The notes under the pieces were generated by a model, which saw only the letters and a program-made list of their open reading frames with translations, did no database searches and had not been told where the DNA came from. This document shows positions 43,071 to 54,061 of a DNA stretch of 64,000 nt, one piece after another. The stretch comes from Amoebidium appalachense. Lineage: Eukaryota; Ichthyosporea. The DNA lies in contig CAVNZM010000001.1 of the NCBI GenBank assembly GCA_963693365.1, positions 12,834,001 through 12,898,000 on the forward strand, given 5' to 3'. Position 1 is the stretch's first letter. Each line of letters opens with the position of its first letter. The position numbers and the translations under genes are program-made.

Positions 43071-43284
43071 GGGAGGGAGGGAGGGAGGGAGGGAGGGAGG
43101 GAGGGAGGGAGGGAGGGAGGGAGGGAGGGAGGGAGGGGAGGGGGGAGGGAGGGAGGGAGGGAGGGAAGGAGGGATAGAGAGGGAGAGAGAGAGGGGGGGG
43201 GAGAGAGAGGCCTAGGCGAGAGACTGGGGGGGTTTTGAGAGGGGGGGGAGAGGGAGAGAGAGAGAGAGAGAGGAGAGGAGAGAA

Positions 43285-43316
<32 letters not shown>

Positions 43317-43970
43317 GAATGTGTGTACACACACTTGTCTCACCTCTCCCCATCCTCCGCCCTTCTCCTCTACTGTTTCTCCTGCAGCTCGTTTTAAGCT
43401 CTCTTGTGGGGGACCCTCCCCCCTCCCCCCCCCCCCCCCTTTCTCTGAGTGCAAGTGTTTAAAACATATGTGGCTTCGGCCGACTTTGCTTTGTCTCACC
43501 CTTGACTGCTACCGCTATATTCACTAGCGCCGCCTTTTAGTAGTTGCCGGACGCCCAGAACCAGCCATAGCACCGTGAGTTGTAGGTTGGTACGACTGTG
43601 CCAACAGAACACGCTGTTCTAGTACTTCAATAACCTCCGGCCTTTTAGGGTTACTGGGGCCCTGTACAGGCTTCGCGTGTCTGGGCTCGGGGGCCTGTTG
43701 TGTGTGAGGTCACATGGTGCTGAGGACAGGGCTGGCAGCCAGACTGCCTAAGTCTGCCTCGTCGTGTGTGGATCTGTGGCCATGTCGATACATGGGGCAT
43801 GCCACTACCATGGTACGAGTGAATAGGCCTGGCATGTGTTTTTGTGCGTGATGTCTCTCTCCGTGTGAATAGTGGGTGTGTTGTGTTTGAGCCATAGGTG
43901 GTGGGTCTACGTGTGGTGTTATTCAATGTTAGGAAAGAGAAAAGATGTAATGGAAAAACGGTGCTGCAAT
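43317..43970. other. Spacer
   Basis: No gene recognised. Confidence 0.45.
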
Positions 43971-43971
43971 C

Positions 43972-44125
43972 ATATCAGGCAAAGAACAAACATAGCTGCA
44001 CTTATATCAGGCAAAGAACAAACAGCGGCACTTATATCAGGCAAAGAACAAACAGCGGCACTTATATCAGGCAAAGAACAAACAGCGGCACTTATATCAG
44101 GCAAGGAACAAACAGCTGCACTTGG
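43972..44125. repeat. 30-bp minisatellite, in-frame
   Basis: Five units of (AT)ATCAGGCAAAGAACAAACAG plus CGGCACTT. The unit length is a multiple of three, so every frame stays open and gives repeats such as ALISGKEQTA. No start, splice or family context supports translation. Confidence 0.9.
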
Positions 44126-45334
<1,209 letters not shown>

Positions 45335-47722
45335 TTTTTTTATTTTTTATTTTATTTTATCACGTTTTAGGGAAACTACCGTCTACCACACAGCACCGAC
45401 AGTACACTAGTTAAGGTGCTATCTATGAGTTCAGCTAAGCTAAACCATCCTTCACAACCTAACTATAAGTACACACTTTGCCCAGGGCTACTACCCCAGC
45501 CACGCCGGCAGGAGGCTCCAGTCCTCCCCTCCATTCAAAACCTAGCAATAAACGTTAACCGAGGGCTCTCATTGGTCGATCTACAGTATTGGGAAGTCCT
45601 AGGTGTTGTGTATAATATTTACGGTGGGTATGGGTGGATGATGGGGTGTGGTGGTGGTGGTGGTGGGGGGTTGCTGCCTAACATTATGTGTTGGTGTACA
45701 TATGTTGTGGCGATGTTTTTGTGGACTAAAAGGTGGGTTTTACAGGGCACACCGGGTCTGTGTGTGTTCCGGCAGTCAGAACAGGCCGGCCGGGTGTGTG
45801 TGGGGGTTGTATATTTGTTGGTGTTTTGGGTTTTTGGAGAGCCATACTTTTCTTTCTACGGGTGGTGGGTATATGGTGGTGTTTTTGCATTTTGGGGTGG
45901 GTGGGAGGGAGTGTTGTGTTCCGTGGGTGCCAAATTTTTGAAAAGAAAAAGGATTGCAACTCTACTGTGATTTTTCCTAAAATGGCCCGGGTGGTGGTCT
46001 TGGTGGTGCCGGTGGCTGCAAGTAGTGGGCCCACCGATCGTGGGCAGAATCCCCGTTCGACCCACTTGGTGTCTTCGGGGTCAGGTGGGTCACCGTTGCC
46101 TCCTATCCAGTTTATCCATGCACATTGGTCTACCACCGTGGCTGCCGTATGGTGATGCTGTGCCGTGGGGGTGTTTGGATGACGAGTGTGCAGGACGTTG
46201 TTTGTGGATGCAGGCTGTGATGGCGGTGGTCAGGGTGGGGACTTCCCCGGCATGGGCCGGGCAGGCCCAGAGGTGGGTGGTGGTCTCAGGGTGCTGGCTG
46301 CACCGGGGGCATGTGGGCTGTGTAACGACGGTGGGGTGATCTCGGTGTAGCCGTGCCATGGTAGGCAGCCTGAGGGTGCCCATGGCCAGGGACAGGCTAC
46401 GAGTGTTTCCTCTGACTGCGCCGATGGTTGCCTGTGTGGGCCCCTTGTTGAGCTTGAGGGGGTTCCGTTCGGCTGGGAGCAGTCTGGGGTCGGCTAGTAT
46501 GGACATAGCCTTGGTCTTGCCGGCCATGTCGGTGAGGAAGTCCTTGTTCAACCGGTTCAGTGTACCGGGAATGTTGCCGGGGATACGGTGGCCTTGTAGT
46601 CGTAGGAAGTATTTCCCCCCCCCCCCCGGGGCCGGAGGTAGGGGGGGGGGGAGGGGGAGGACTCTTCCTGCATTGGCTGCCTTGTCTGCCTCGTTATTCC
46701 GTTGACCGTACCGTTTGGTGTTGGATTGGTGCCCCTTCACCCACGATACCTGTACAGAGCCTGGTTGCCGGAGAGAGAGTTGGTCTCGTACGTGAGCCCA
46801 TTCCACTATGTGGGGGAACTTTAGCTTGCGTCGAGGGGGTGTGGTGGGGTCTATATTTGCCGTCCATCGGTCGACTACTCCGAGGTTATCGAGCTTGATG
46901 TGGATGGGGGTGGTGGTGGGGGTGAGCAGGAGGGCTAGTAGTACCCCTGTGAGTTCGGCTTGGGTGGATGATAGGGCCGTATGGAGCCTGGTCTTGGCCG
47001 TCACTGGTGGTGCTTTCCGGTCCGGGGTGTCCAGTACCGCCCCGGCTCCGGCCTGGGCTATCCTCCTGCCCGGGTGGATGAGGCTGCCGTCCGTATAAAC
47101 GGTGATCGGTTGGTCTGGGGGGATCAGGGTGATTTGCTCTTGCCACTCGTCATAGGTGGCCTGGGGCACCAAGTCGGTGTAGGTGAGCCTACGGGGAGTG
47201 GGTGGGCTCGGCAGGTCAGCCGGGTGGGCCGTGCACTTGTGTCCTGGTGGTGACCCTACCGCTGGTGGCTGCTGGGGGGGGGGGGTGGGCCGGGGAGGTC
47301 CCCCGGTAAGGGTGTGGCTTCCTCGTTGGCTTGCAGGTGGAGCATCTGGGGTGATGCCTGTTGGTGGGGGGGAAGATGCCGCCGAAAATGGTGTATCTTC
47401 CTCCACTGCTCGGCCGGATCGGAGCCATCCTTCAGTGCGATGACTTGGTAGATGTCGATACTGTCGGTGTTGATGAAGTCCTTGTGGTACTTCGGGACTA
47501 CCATGTGGGTGTCGGGTCTTGAAGGCCACGTAGGGGTCTGCCCGTATCACCTCCACAGCACGGGTCCACCCCACACACTGCTTGTTGTGGGTGTGGTTAT
47601 CGGCTGGGGGCTCAGGGGGCTCGTATTTGCTGTTGGTGCTGTCGGTGTTAGAGTCCTCTGAGTCGTCGGAGTCGTCGCTGGGCCCCGTCGACTCCGATTC
47701 TGGCTCCGTGTCTAACTGTTGT
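45335..47722 (-). mobile_element. LINE-B copy 2, 5'-truncated
   Basis: Minus-strand element starting at a T-rich tail (45335-45362; poly(A) of the element). Over the shared region it matches copy 1 (about 7010-9408 there) with scattered substitutions and indels. It ends at GTGTC (47722), where similarity to copy 1 stops. No target duplication could be found. Confidence 0.85.
46090..47574 (-). pseudogene. LINE-B RNase H and zinc region, long open frame
   Basis: A 494-aa open frame. RNase H residues are intact: YTDGS (Asp), STQAELTGVLLAL (Glu), IKLDNLGVVDRW (Asp) and NNEADKAANAG (Asp), with VSWVKGHQSNTKR before the last one. A zinc motif TCPRCSQHPETTTHLWACPA follows. The region before RNase H is out of frame relative to copy 1, so the original protein is not preserved. 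No RT is present. Confidence 0.75.
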
Positions 47723-47917
47723 TTTGTACGGGTCTAAGGGAGCAGAGTGCACAGAGGTGTCATGTAAAAACACGACTAACACATTAATGAGAGGGCAATC
47801 GGAGTTGTTCACGAGACATTGAAAGATTTCAAACAACAACTGAATCTTTATTGTGCTCTCGGTTCCTTTTGTACTTGCGACTTATCACCTTATCACAACT
47901 AAAGAGGGAGAACCAAT

Positions 47918-48417
47918 NNNNNNNNNNNNNNNNNNNNNNNNNNNNNNNNNNNNNNNNNNNNNNNNNNNNNNNNNNNNNNNNNNNNNNNNNNNNNNNNNNN
48001 NNNNNNNNNNNNNNNNNNNNNNNNNNNNNNNNNNNNNNNNNNNNNNNNNNNNNNNNNNNNNNNNNNNNNNNNNNNNNNNNNNNNNNNNNNNNNNNNNNNN
48101 NNNNNNNNNNNNNNNNNNNNNNNNNNNNNNNNNNNNNNNNNNNNNNNNNNNNNNNNNNNNNNNNNNNNNNNNNNNNNNNNNNNNNNNNNNNNNNNNNNNN
48201 NNNNNNNNNNNNNNNNNNNNNNNNNNNNNNNNNNNNNNNNNNNNNNNNNNNNNNNNNNNNNNNNNNNNNNNNNNNNNNNNNNNNNNNNNNNNNNNNNNNN
48301 NNNNNNNNNNNNNNNNNNNNNNNNNNNNNNNNNNNNNNNNNNNNNNNNNNNNNNNNNNNNNNNNNNNNNNNNNNNNNNNNNNNNNNNNNNNNNNNNNNNN
48401 NNNNNNNNNNNNNNNNN
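47918..48417. other. Assembly gap of 500 N
   Basis: Exactly 500 unknown bases. They separate nuclear-type sequence on the left from tRNA-rich organelle-type sequence on the right, so the true junction is not known. Confidence 0.99.
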
Positions 48418-48437
48418 CCATTAAGCTACACTAGATA
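48418..48437 (-). tRNA. Partial tRNA 5' end at gap edge
   Basis: CCATTAAGCTACACTAG is the reverse complement of a tRNA 5' half (acceptor and D arm). It is almost identical to the tRNA-Thr at 50160-50230 but followed by ATAT. The rest lies in the N gap. Confidence 0.55.
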
Positions 48438-48490
48438 TGTTATCTCTTCTCCTAAAAGTTAGAGTGGTTAAAGTAATCTTAAGTTTGTAA

Positions 48491-48563
48491 GTTGATAGTA
48501 GGACTTGAACCTACAACCTATTGATCCGTAGTCAACTATTCTATCCAATTGAACTATATCAAC
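48491..48563 (-). tRNA. trnR(acg): tRNA-Arg (ACG)
   Basis: 73 nt, full cloverleaf: acceptor GTTGATA/TATCAAC, anticodon loop CTACGGA, T-arm GTAGG-TTCAAGT-CCTAC. Confidence 0.9.
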
Positions 48564-48575
48564 TATTATTTGTAT

Positions 48576-48646
48576 GCACCATAGTGGAATCGAACCACTA
48601 TTATTGACATGAAAAATCAAGGTCCTAACCGTTAGACGAATGGTGC
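48576..48646 (-). tRNA. trnE(ttc): tRNA-Glu (TTC)
   Basis: 71 nt: acceptor GCACCAT/ATGGTGC, anticodon stem TTGAT/GTCAA with loop TTTTCAT, T-loop TTCGATT. Confidence 0.9.
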
Positions 48647-48656
48647 TAGAATATTC

Positions 48657-48736
48657 GAAGAGAGTGAGACTTGAACTCACGAGCCCGAAGGCGTCAAATT
48701 AGCAATTTGAATGCTTTACCAAACAGCAATCTCTTC
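48657..48736 (-). tRNA. trnS(gct): tRNA-Ser (GCT)
   Basis: 80 nt with long variable arm (CGCCTTCGGGCTC); anticodon stem TCAAA/TTTGA, loop TTGCTAA. Confidence 0.9.
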
Positions 48737-48753
48737 TGTACTCGAATGTAAGA

Positions 48754-48826
48754 GTGTAAGAGTGGAATTGAACCACTAACCTTTGACGCCACAAATCAAT
48801 GATCTAACCAATTGATCTACTTACAC
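48754..48826 (-). tRNA. trnH(gtg): tRNA-His (GTG)
   Basis: 73 nt: acceptor GTGTAAG/CTTACAC, anticodon loop TTGTGGC, T-loop TTCAATT. Confidence 0.9.
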
Positions 48827-48955
48827 TTGGTTATTTGGTACCTAGTCGTCACAATAACCAAGTTACACTTTGTTATTTGGTACCTAGTCGTCACAATAAC
48901 CAAGTTACACTTTGTTATTTGGTACCTAATCGTCACAATAACCAAGTTACACTTG
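48827..48955. repeat. Three 42-bp tandem units with hairpin ends
   Basis: The GGTACCTA(G/A)TCGTCAC core recurs at 48837, 48879 and 48921 (period 42). In the first unit TTGGTTATT and AATAACCAA are inverted 9-mers around the core, so each unit can fold into a hairpin. Lies between tRNA-His and tRNA-Tyr. Confidence 0.85.
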
Positions 48956-48977
48956 GATTTGTCTCAATATTAAGAAT

Positions 48978-49059
48978 AGGATGAGAAGGATTTGAACCTT
49001 CGAACCTAAAAAGGATATCATTTACAGTGATACGCTATTGACCACTCAGCCATCATCCT
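48978..49059 (-). tRNA. trnY(gta): tRNA-Tyr (GTA), long variable arm
   Basis: 82 nt: acceptor AGGATGA/TCATCCT, anticodon stem TATCA/TGATA, loop CTGTAAA. The long variable arm is the bacterial/organelle form of tRNA-Tyr, not the eukaryotic cytosolic form. Confidence 0.9.
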
Positions 49060-49068
49060 TCATACTCT

Positions 49069-49150
49069 ATCTCCGATGAGACTTGAACTCATAAGACTAT
49101 TCGTCATTGCACCCTTAATACAACTCGTTTACCAATTTCGACACAGAGAT
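49069..49150 (-). tRNA. trnL(aag): tRNA-Leu (AAG)
   Basis: 82 nt with long variable arm; acceptor ATCTCTG/CGGAGAT, anticodon stem TTGTA/TGCAA, loop TTAAGGG. A34 is unusual for an organelle. Confidence 0.85.
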
Positions 49151-49173
49151 CTCTTAATTAAGTACTCAAATTA

Positions 49174-49246
49174 GTTGATAGTAGGACTTGAACCTACAAC
49201 CAGTACATTAGAAGTGTACTGCTCTATCCTATTGAGCTATATCAAT
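49174..49246 (-). tRNA. trnR(tct): tRNA-Arg (TCT)
   Basis: 73 nt: anticodon stem GTACA/TGTAC, loop CTTCTAA; T-arm as in the ACG tRNA-Arg. First acceptor pair is mismatched. Confidence 0.88.
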
Positions 49247-49261
49247 TACCTTTGGTGTAAT

Positions 49262-49333
49262 AGGTATTGCAGGACTTGAACCTACAGCCGTAATCTTGTA
49301 AGGATTATGCTCTACCAATTGAGCTAAATACCT
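49262..49333 (-). tRNA. trnV(tac): tRNA-Val (TAC)
   Basis: 72 nt: acceptor AGGTATT/AATACCT, anticodon stem TAATC/GATTA, loop CTTACAA. Confidence 0.9.
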
Positions 49334-49349
49334 CGACTCTATTCGTACC

Positions 49350-49421
49350 TCTTCAGATAGGACTCGAACCTATAACCCTTCGTTTAACAGACGAGTGATC
49401 TACCTATTGAACTACTGAAGA
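49350..49421 (-). tRNA. trnN(gtt): tRNA-Asn (GTT)
   Basis: 72 nt: acceptor TCTTCAG/CTGAAGA, anticodon loop CTGTTAA, T-loop TTCGAGT. Confidence 0.88.
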
Positions 49422-49449
49422 TACTAATGTAACACATTCGACACTAGAT

Positions 49450-49521
49450 CAGAAAAATAGGACTTGAACCTATAACCTCTCGTTCCCAAAACGAGTGCTC
49501 GACCAATTGAGCTATTTTCTG
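49450..49521 (-). tRNA. trnP(tgg): tRNA-Pro (TGG)
   Basis: 72 nt: acceptor CAGAAAA/TTTTCTG, anticodon stem CTCGT/ACGAG, loop TTTGGGA. Confidence 0.9.
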
Positions 49522-49570
49522 ACTCGACAACTTATTGTGGTATACTACTATGGATGGTTGTACATAAATC

Positions 49571-49652
49571 GAAGAAGGCAGGATTCGAACCTACTACTCA
49601 ACAATAGAGCGACTCTTTTCAAGAGAGCTTGCTTCCAGATCGCCTCTTCTTC
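49571..49652 (-). tRNA. trnS(tga): tRNA-Ser (TGA)
   Basis: 82 nt with long variable arm; acceptor GAAGAAG/CTTCTTC, anticodon stem GCTCT/AGAGT, loop CTTGAAA. Confidence 0.88.
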
Positions 49653-49669
49653 GTCATATCTTGATAGTT

Positions 49670-49741
49670 GGACATAATAGGACTTGAACCTATAATCTTC
49701 TGTATGCAAAACAGATGCTATACCAATTAAGCTATATGCCC
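49670..49741 (-). tRNA. trnA(tgc): tRNA-Ala (TGC)
   Basis: 72 nt: acceptor GGGCATA/TATGTCC, anticodon stem TCTGT/ACAGA, loop TTTGCAT. Confidence 0.9.
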
Positions 49742-49748
49742 AGAACGT

Positions 49749-49885
49749 ATCTCTGATGAGACTTGGTACCTACGGAAGCCTATGGAACTTTCGCGATGCT
49801 CCAACCCATAACAATTTCATTGGAAGTGGTCCTGCCGTGGTAACTCTGGACGTCCCAAATGCTCTACCAATTGAGCTACAGAGAT
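49749..49885 (-). tRNA. trnG(tcc): tRNA-Gly (TCC) interrupted by two insertions
   Basis: 137 nt. Removing a 37-nt insert in the T-loop (about 49766-49802) and a 28-nt insert in the 5' strand of the anticodon stem (49829-49856) leaves a 72-nt tRNA with perfect acceptor ATCTCTG/CAGAGAT. It matches the intact tRNA-Gly at 50006-50077 almost base for base. In gene orientation the inserts sit between T55 and C56, and at about 29/30. They could be introns or mobile mini-elements; if not removed, the gene is dead. Confidence 0.8.
49765..49802 (-). mobile_element. Mini-element copy 1 (38 nt) in tRNA-Gly T-loop
   Basis: Reads GGTACCTACGGAAGCCTATG... to ...GCGATGCTCC on the plus strand. Related to 49906-49943 and, inverted, to about 50640-50678. 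Confidence 0.7.
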
Positions 49886-49891
49886 AAGGTA

Positions 49892-49999
49892 GGTACGGAG
49901 AAGTTGGTACCTACGGAAATCTAAAGAACTTTCGTGGTGCTCCAACTATAATTATTGCAATTATTAGTTGCATGCTATAATAATTAAGTTATATGCTCG
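49892..49999 (-). pseudogene. tRNA-Ile (AAT)-like gene interrupted in the T-loop
   Basis: The anticodon arm (TGCAA-CTAATAA-TTGCA) is identical to the intact tRNA-Ile at 50083-50154. A 37/38-nt insert of the same family as in tRNA-Gly occupies about 49906-49943 at the same T-loop position. The acceptor strands no longer pair, so this copy is probably dead. Confidence 0.65.
49906..49943 (-). mobile_element. Mini-element copy 2 (38 nt) in tRNA-Ile-like T-loop
   Basis: Same ends (GGTACCTACGGAA ... GGTGCTCC) with several internal changes, inserted at the same TT^C position as copy 1. Confidence 0.7.
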
Positions 50000-50005
50000 T
50001 AACGT

Positions 50006-50077
50006 ATCTCAGATGAGACTTGAACCCATAACAATTTCATTGGAAGTGAAATGCTCTACCAATTGAGCTACAGAGAT
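50006..50077 (-). tRNA. trnG(tcc): tRNA-Gly (TCC), intact
   Basis: 72 nt: anticodon stem TTTCA/TGAAA, loop CTTCCAA, T-arm ATGGG-TTCAAGT-CTCAT. One T-T mismatch in the acceptor. Confidence 0.88.
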
Positions 50078-50082
50078 AAGGT

Positions 50083-50154
50083 AGGTACTGAAGGAGTTGA
50101 ACCATCATCCTTGCAATTATTAGTTGCATGCTTTGCCAATTAAGCTAAATACCT
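50083..50154 (-). tRNA. trnI(aat): tRNA-Ile (AAT)
   Basis: 72 nt: acceptor AGGTATT/AGTACCT, anticodon stem TGCAA/TTGCA, loop CTAATAA. An A34 isoleucine tRNA is unexpected in an organelle. Confidence 0.82.
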
Positions 50155-50159
50155 AGAGA

Positions 50160-50230
50160 GCTAGTAGTAGGACTTGAACCCACATTCTTCTGTTTACAAG
50201 ACAGATGCTTCACCATTAAGCTACACTAGC
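50160..50230 (-). tRNA. trnT(tgt): tRNA-Thr (TGT)
   Basis: 71 nt: ac. stem GCTAGTG/TACTAGC, anticodon stem TCTGT/ACAGA, loop CTTGTAA. Confidence 0.9.
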
Positions 50231-50247
50231 AAGAGAATATTAGGAAA

Positions 50248-50319
50248 GTTGATAGTAGGATTTGAACCTACAACATTAGTATTTGCAATACTAAACTCTA
50301 ACCATTGAGCTATATCAAC
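50248..50319 (-). tRNA. trnC(gca): tRNA-Cys (GCA)
   Basis: 72 nt: acceptor GTTGATA/TATCAAC, anticodon stem TAGTA/TACTA, loop TTGCAAA. Confidence 0.9.
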
Positions 50320-50330
50320 GATTGGAGTGA

Positions 50331-50402
50331 TGAGAATGAAGGATTCGAACCTTCGGTTGTTACTACCAAAAAGTAATGCCTTACCAACTTGGCTAATTCT
50401 CA
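50331..50402 (-). tRNA. trnQ(ttg): tRNA-Gln (TTG)
   Basis: 72 nt: acceptor TGAGAAT/ATTCTCA, anticodon stem TTACT/AGTAA, loop TTTTGGT. Confidence 0.9.
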
Positions 50403-50406
50403 GAGT

Positions 50407-50478
50407 GCTCATCCAAGGGCTTGAACCTAGAACCTCAGAATTTTCAATTCTGCGCTCAACCAATTGAGCTTTATGAGC
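50407..50478 (-). tRNA. trnF(gaa): tRNA-Phe (GAA)
   Basis: 72 nt: anticodon stem CAGAA/TTCTG, loop TTGAAAA, T-arm CTAGG-TTCAAGC-CCTTG (one mismatch). Confidence 0.88.
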
Positions 50479-50498
50479 TAATGATAATTAAAAAAGTT

Positions 50499-50569
50499 GT
50501 AGAGGTAGGAGTCGAACCTACAAGGAATTAGATCATGAGTCTAATGGATCAACCGTAATCCGTCTCTAC
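50499..50569 (-). tRNA. trnM(cat): tRNA-Met (CAT)
   Basis: 71 nt: acceptor GTAGAG/CTCTAC, anticodon stem TTAGA/TCTAA, loop CTCATGA. Initiator, elongator or lysidine-Ile identity cannot be told from the loop alone. Confidence 0.85.
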
Positions 50570-50639
50570 ATTAAATAGAACTAGATTTACTACTGTTTGA
50601 AGAAATAAGTTGAATTACAATTTAAGATTATTATAAAAT

Positions 50640-50678
50640 GGAGCACCGCGAAAGTTCCGTAGGCTTCCGTAGGTACCC
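50640..50678 (+). mobile_element. Mini-element copy 3, inverted, outside a tRNA
   Basis: GGAGCACCGCGAAAGTTCCG... to ...TAGGTACC, the inverse of copies 1 and 2, with an internal tandem TTCCGTAGG. It sits in AT-rich sequence 70 bp beyond the last tRNA. Confidence 0.65.
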
Positions 50679-51092
50679 AATTTCTACTCTATTAAAATTA
50701 CAAAATTGACGATTTTCCGGATTTTTGACATTTCGACATCTTCTGTATTTAGGATTTGTATTTTCATCTTATATAGTGACACAAGCTTAGACTAGAAGAA
50801 GAGAGGAGGGGGCGAGAAGAGATAACTAGACTGGGCCCCCCGAACTCCTCCCACACCTACCAACCCACCACACACACCACTTCCCCGTTTCCTCCTGATC
50901 AAACAGCCAAACCAACCAACCAAACATGGTGGTGCACGATGATGTAGTCTTGAAACCACGTAAAACCACGTAAGAAAGCTTCGTGTTAGGTGAGCAACAT
51001 TTTAATCTTTCGGCACTTCCATATGTTGTCCCCCCCCCCCCCCCCCCCCCCCCCTCCCTCCCCTCCTCCCTCCCTTTCTCGCTTTACCACAG
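50679..51092. other. Transition from organelle-type to nuclear-type sequence
   Basis: AT-rich to about 50775, then GC-rich with a CCAACCAACC stretch and a C run at 51031-51053. No gene. Confidence 0.5.
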
Positions 51093-52514
<1,422 letters not shown>

Positions 52515-53318
52515 TTAAGGTACTGGATGCATGCCCTCCCCCCCCCGACCCACCCATTCCCGCCCGCCTGCCTGCCCCAACCTCCTAACCCCCCACCCCT
52601 CTCCATCCCTTCCCTCTTATCGCCACACTCATTCACTCACTCACTCACTCTCACCACTTAAATGAAAAAGACTACTCGAAGACACGATTCTAAAAACTCA
52701 CACGTACACGTGTACATGCGTCCCTCATCTTTTTACCTGGTCATATCACATCTTTTTTCCTTCCTCCTGCATCTGCTCGGATGCAGAGAGCGCGGTCCCC
52801 CGTACATGACACATATCCCTGTGTTTGTACGACTTATCAAAAAATGAGATATGCACCTAGTGCATGTGATAGGTCCATAGTGGAATGTTACCTCGTGCAG
52901 CAAATAAATACTGAGCCTTCTTCATAGAGGCAATAAAATAAAATAAAAGAACTTAATGCATACACCAGAAGGACGTGAGGCTATTAAGGGAATATGTCAT
53001 TTACATGTGTCTATTAAGGAATATATCATTAACATGTGTGTTTCTTTGCAGAAACGATGACAGCGGTGCTCGAATTTACTTCCGGTACTCTACTGTGGCT
53101 TCTTCCGGACATCAAATTAAACTGCAGCAATATTCTGGACCGCGAAGACCTATAGGTGATTTTATAGTATTTTCATACATGTGCATTGCTTCCTCACTTG
53201 TTGTTGGCATGCATGTTGGAGTTTCGATTACCTGCAGGTACACGGAGTAAGCCATATAACATTTGCCATACTGTAGATGGGTGTAACACCGTGATATGTA
53301 CGTGTGTGTATGTATGTA

Positions 53319-53355
<37 letters not shown>

Positions 53356-54061
53356 GTACGTACGCACGGCTCCATGTTTTTATAGTAATAATAATAAAGC
53401 TCGAGGCCTGCGGCCTCGACGCCGGACAACTGGATATTGTCCCACATCAACCCCTTGATATCCGCCGCATTTAATTGGATGACCGACAACCCATATATAG
53501 CTATTTTCATGTCGATTCTACTGCAGAGAATTGGCCAATGGTTTTTATCAAATTGGCTAGCTATTTTTGGAAGCGCCGCTAACCAATCCGATCGGGCCCA
53601 AAACAAACCAGATTTGGTCGTACGGCCCCAGATTTTGGCGCACTATGACTGGGGGTTTACGCTGTTTACTCGAGGCAAATAGAAACCAGTCTCAGGTATG
53701 ATGATACGATCAAATCTGTAGGGCGCTGGCAGTATGCCGGCGACAGCGTACGATCACATCTGGATATCTCAGATTTAACCAGCGCGCTTCGTCGCTTCCG
53801 TAATATTTCAGATTTCATCTTTTGAAAATCACCTGGGTAGGAACCCTTTTTTTCCCAAAAGAAATTCTCTGTTTTTACTATATTTGAGCTTGAAAATATG
53901 TTTAGGAAAGAAAATATGTTTAGGGGCAGGCGATTTCAAAAAACCCATCTGGACCTAGACCTGGCTGTTCACACGATCCAATGTACGATATGCTTGGGTC
54001 CCTTTTTTTAAAACTTAGCGTTATTTATTTATCTTTTTTATTATGATTAATTATTTTTTTT
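52515..54061. other. Spacer
   Basis: No gene recognised. TCACTCACTC repeat near 52630, GT/TA run at 53318-53355. A ~50-bp block at about 53648-53697 recurs at 61946-61994. The sequence around 53395-53425 has a GAGGCCTGCGGCCTC palindrome. Confidence 0.5.

Noticed and set aside
43972-44125. CRISPR-like array
   Set aside because: Units are contiguous tandem repeats with no variable spacers, in a eukaryotic contig.
47851-48462. ORFs spanning the gap
   Set aside because: They consist of unknown residues across 500 N.
50221-50463. Minus-strand 80-aa ORF over the tRNA cluster
   Set aside because: It reads through the tRNA-Cys, -Gln and -Phe genes, whose cloverleaf structure explains the sequence.
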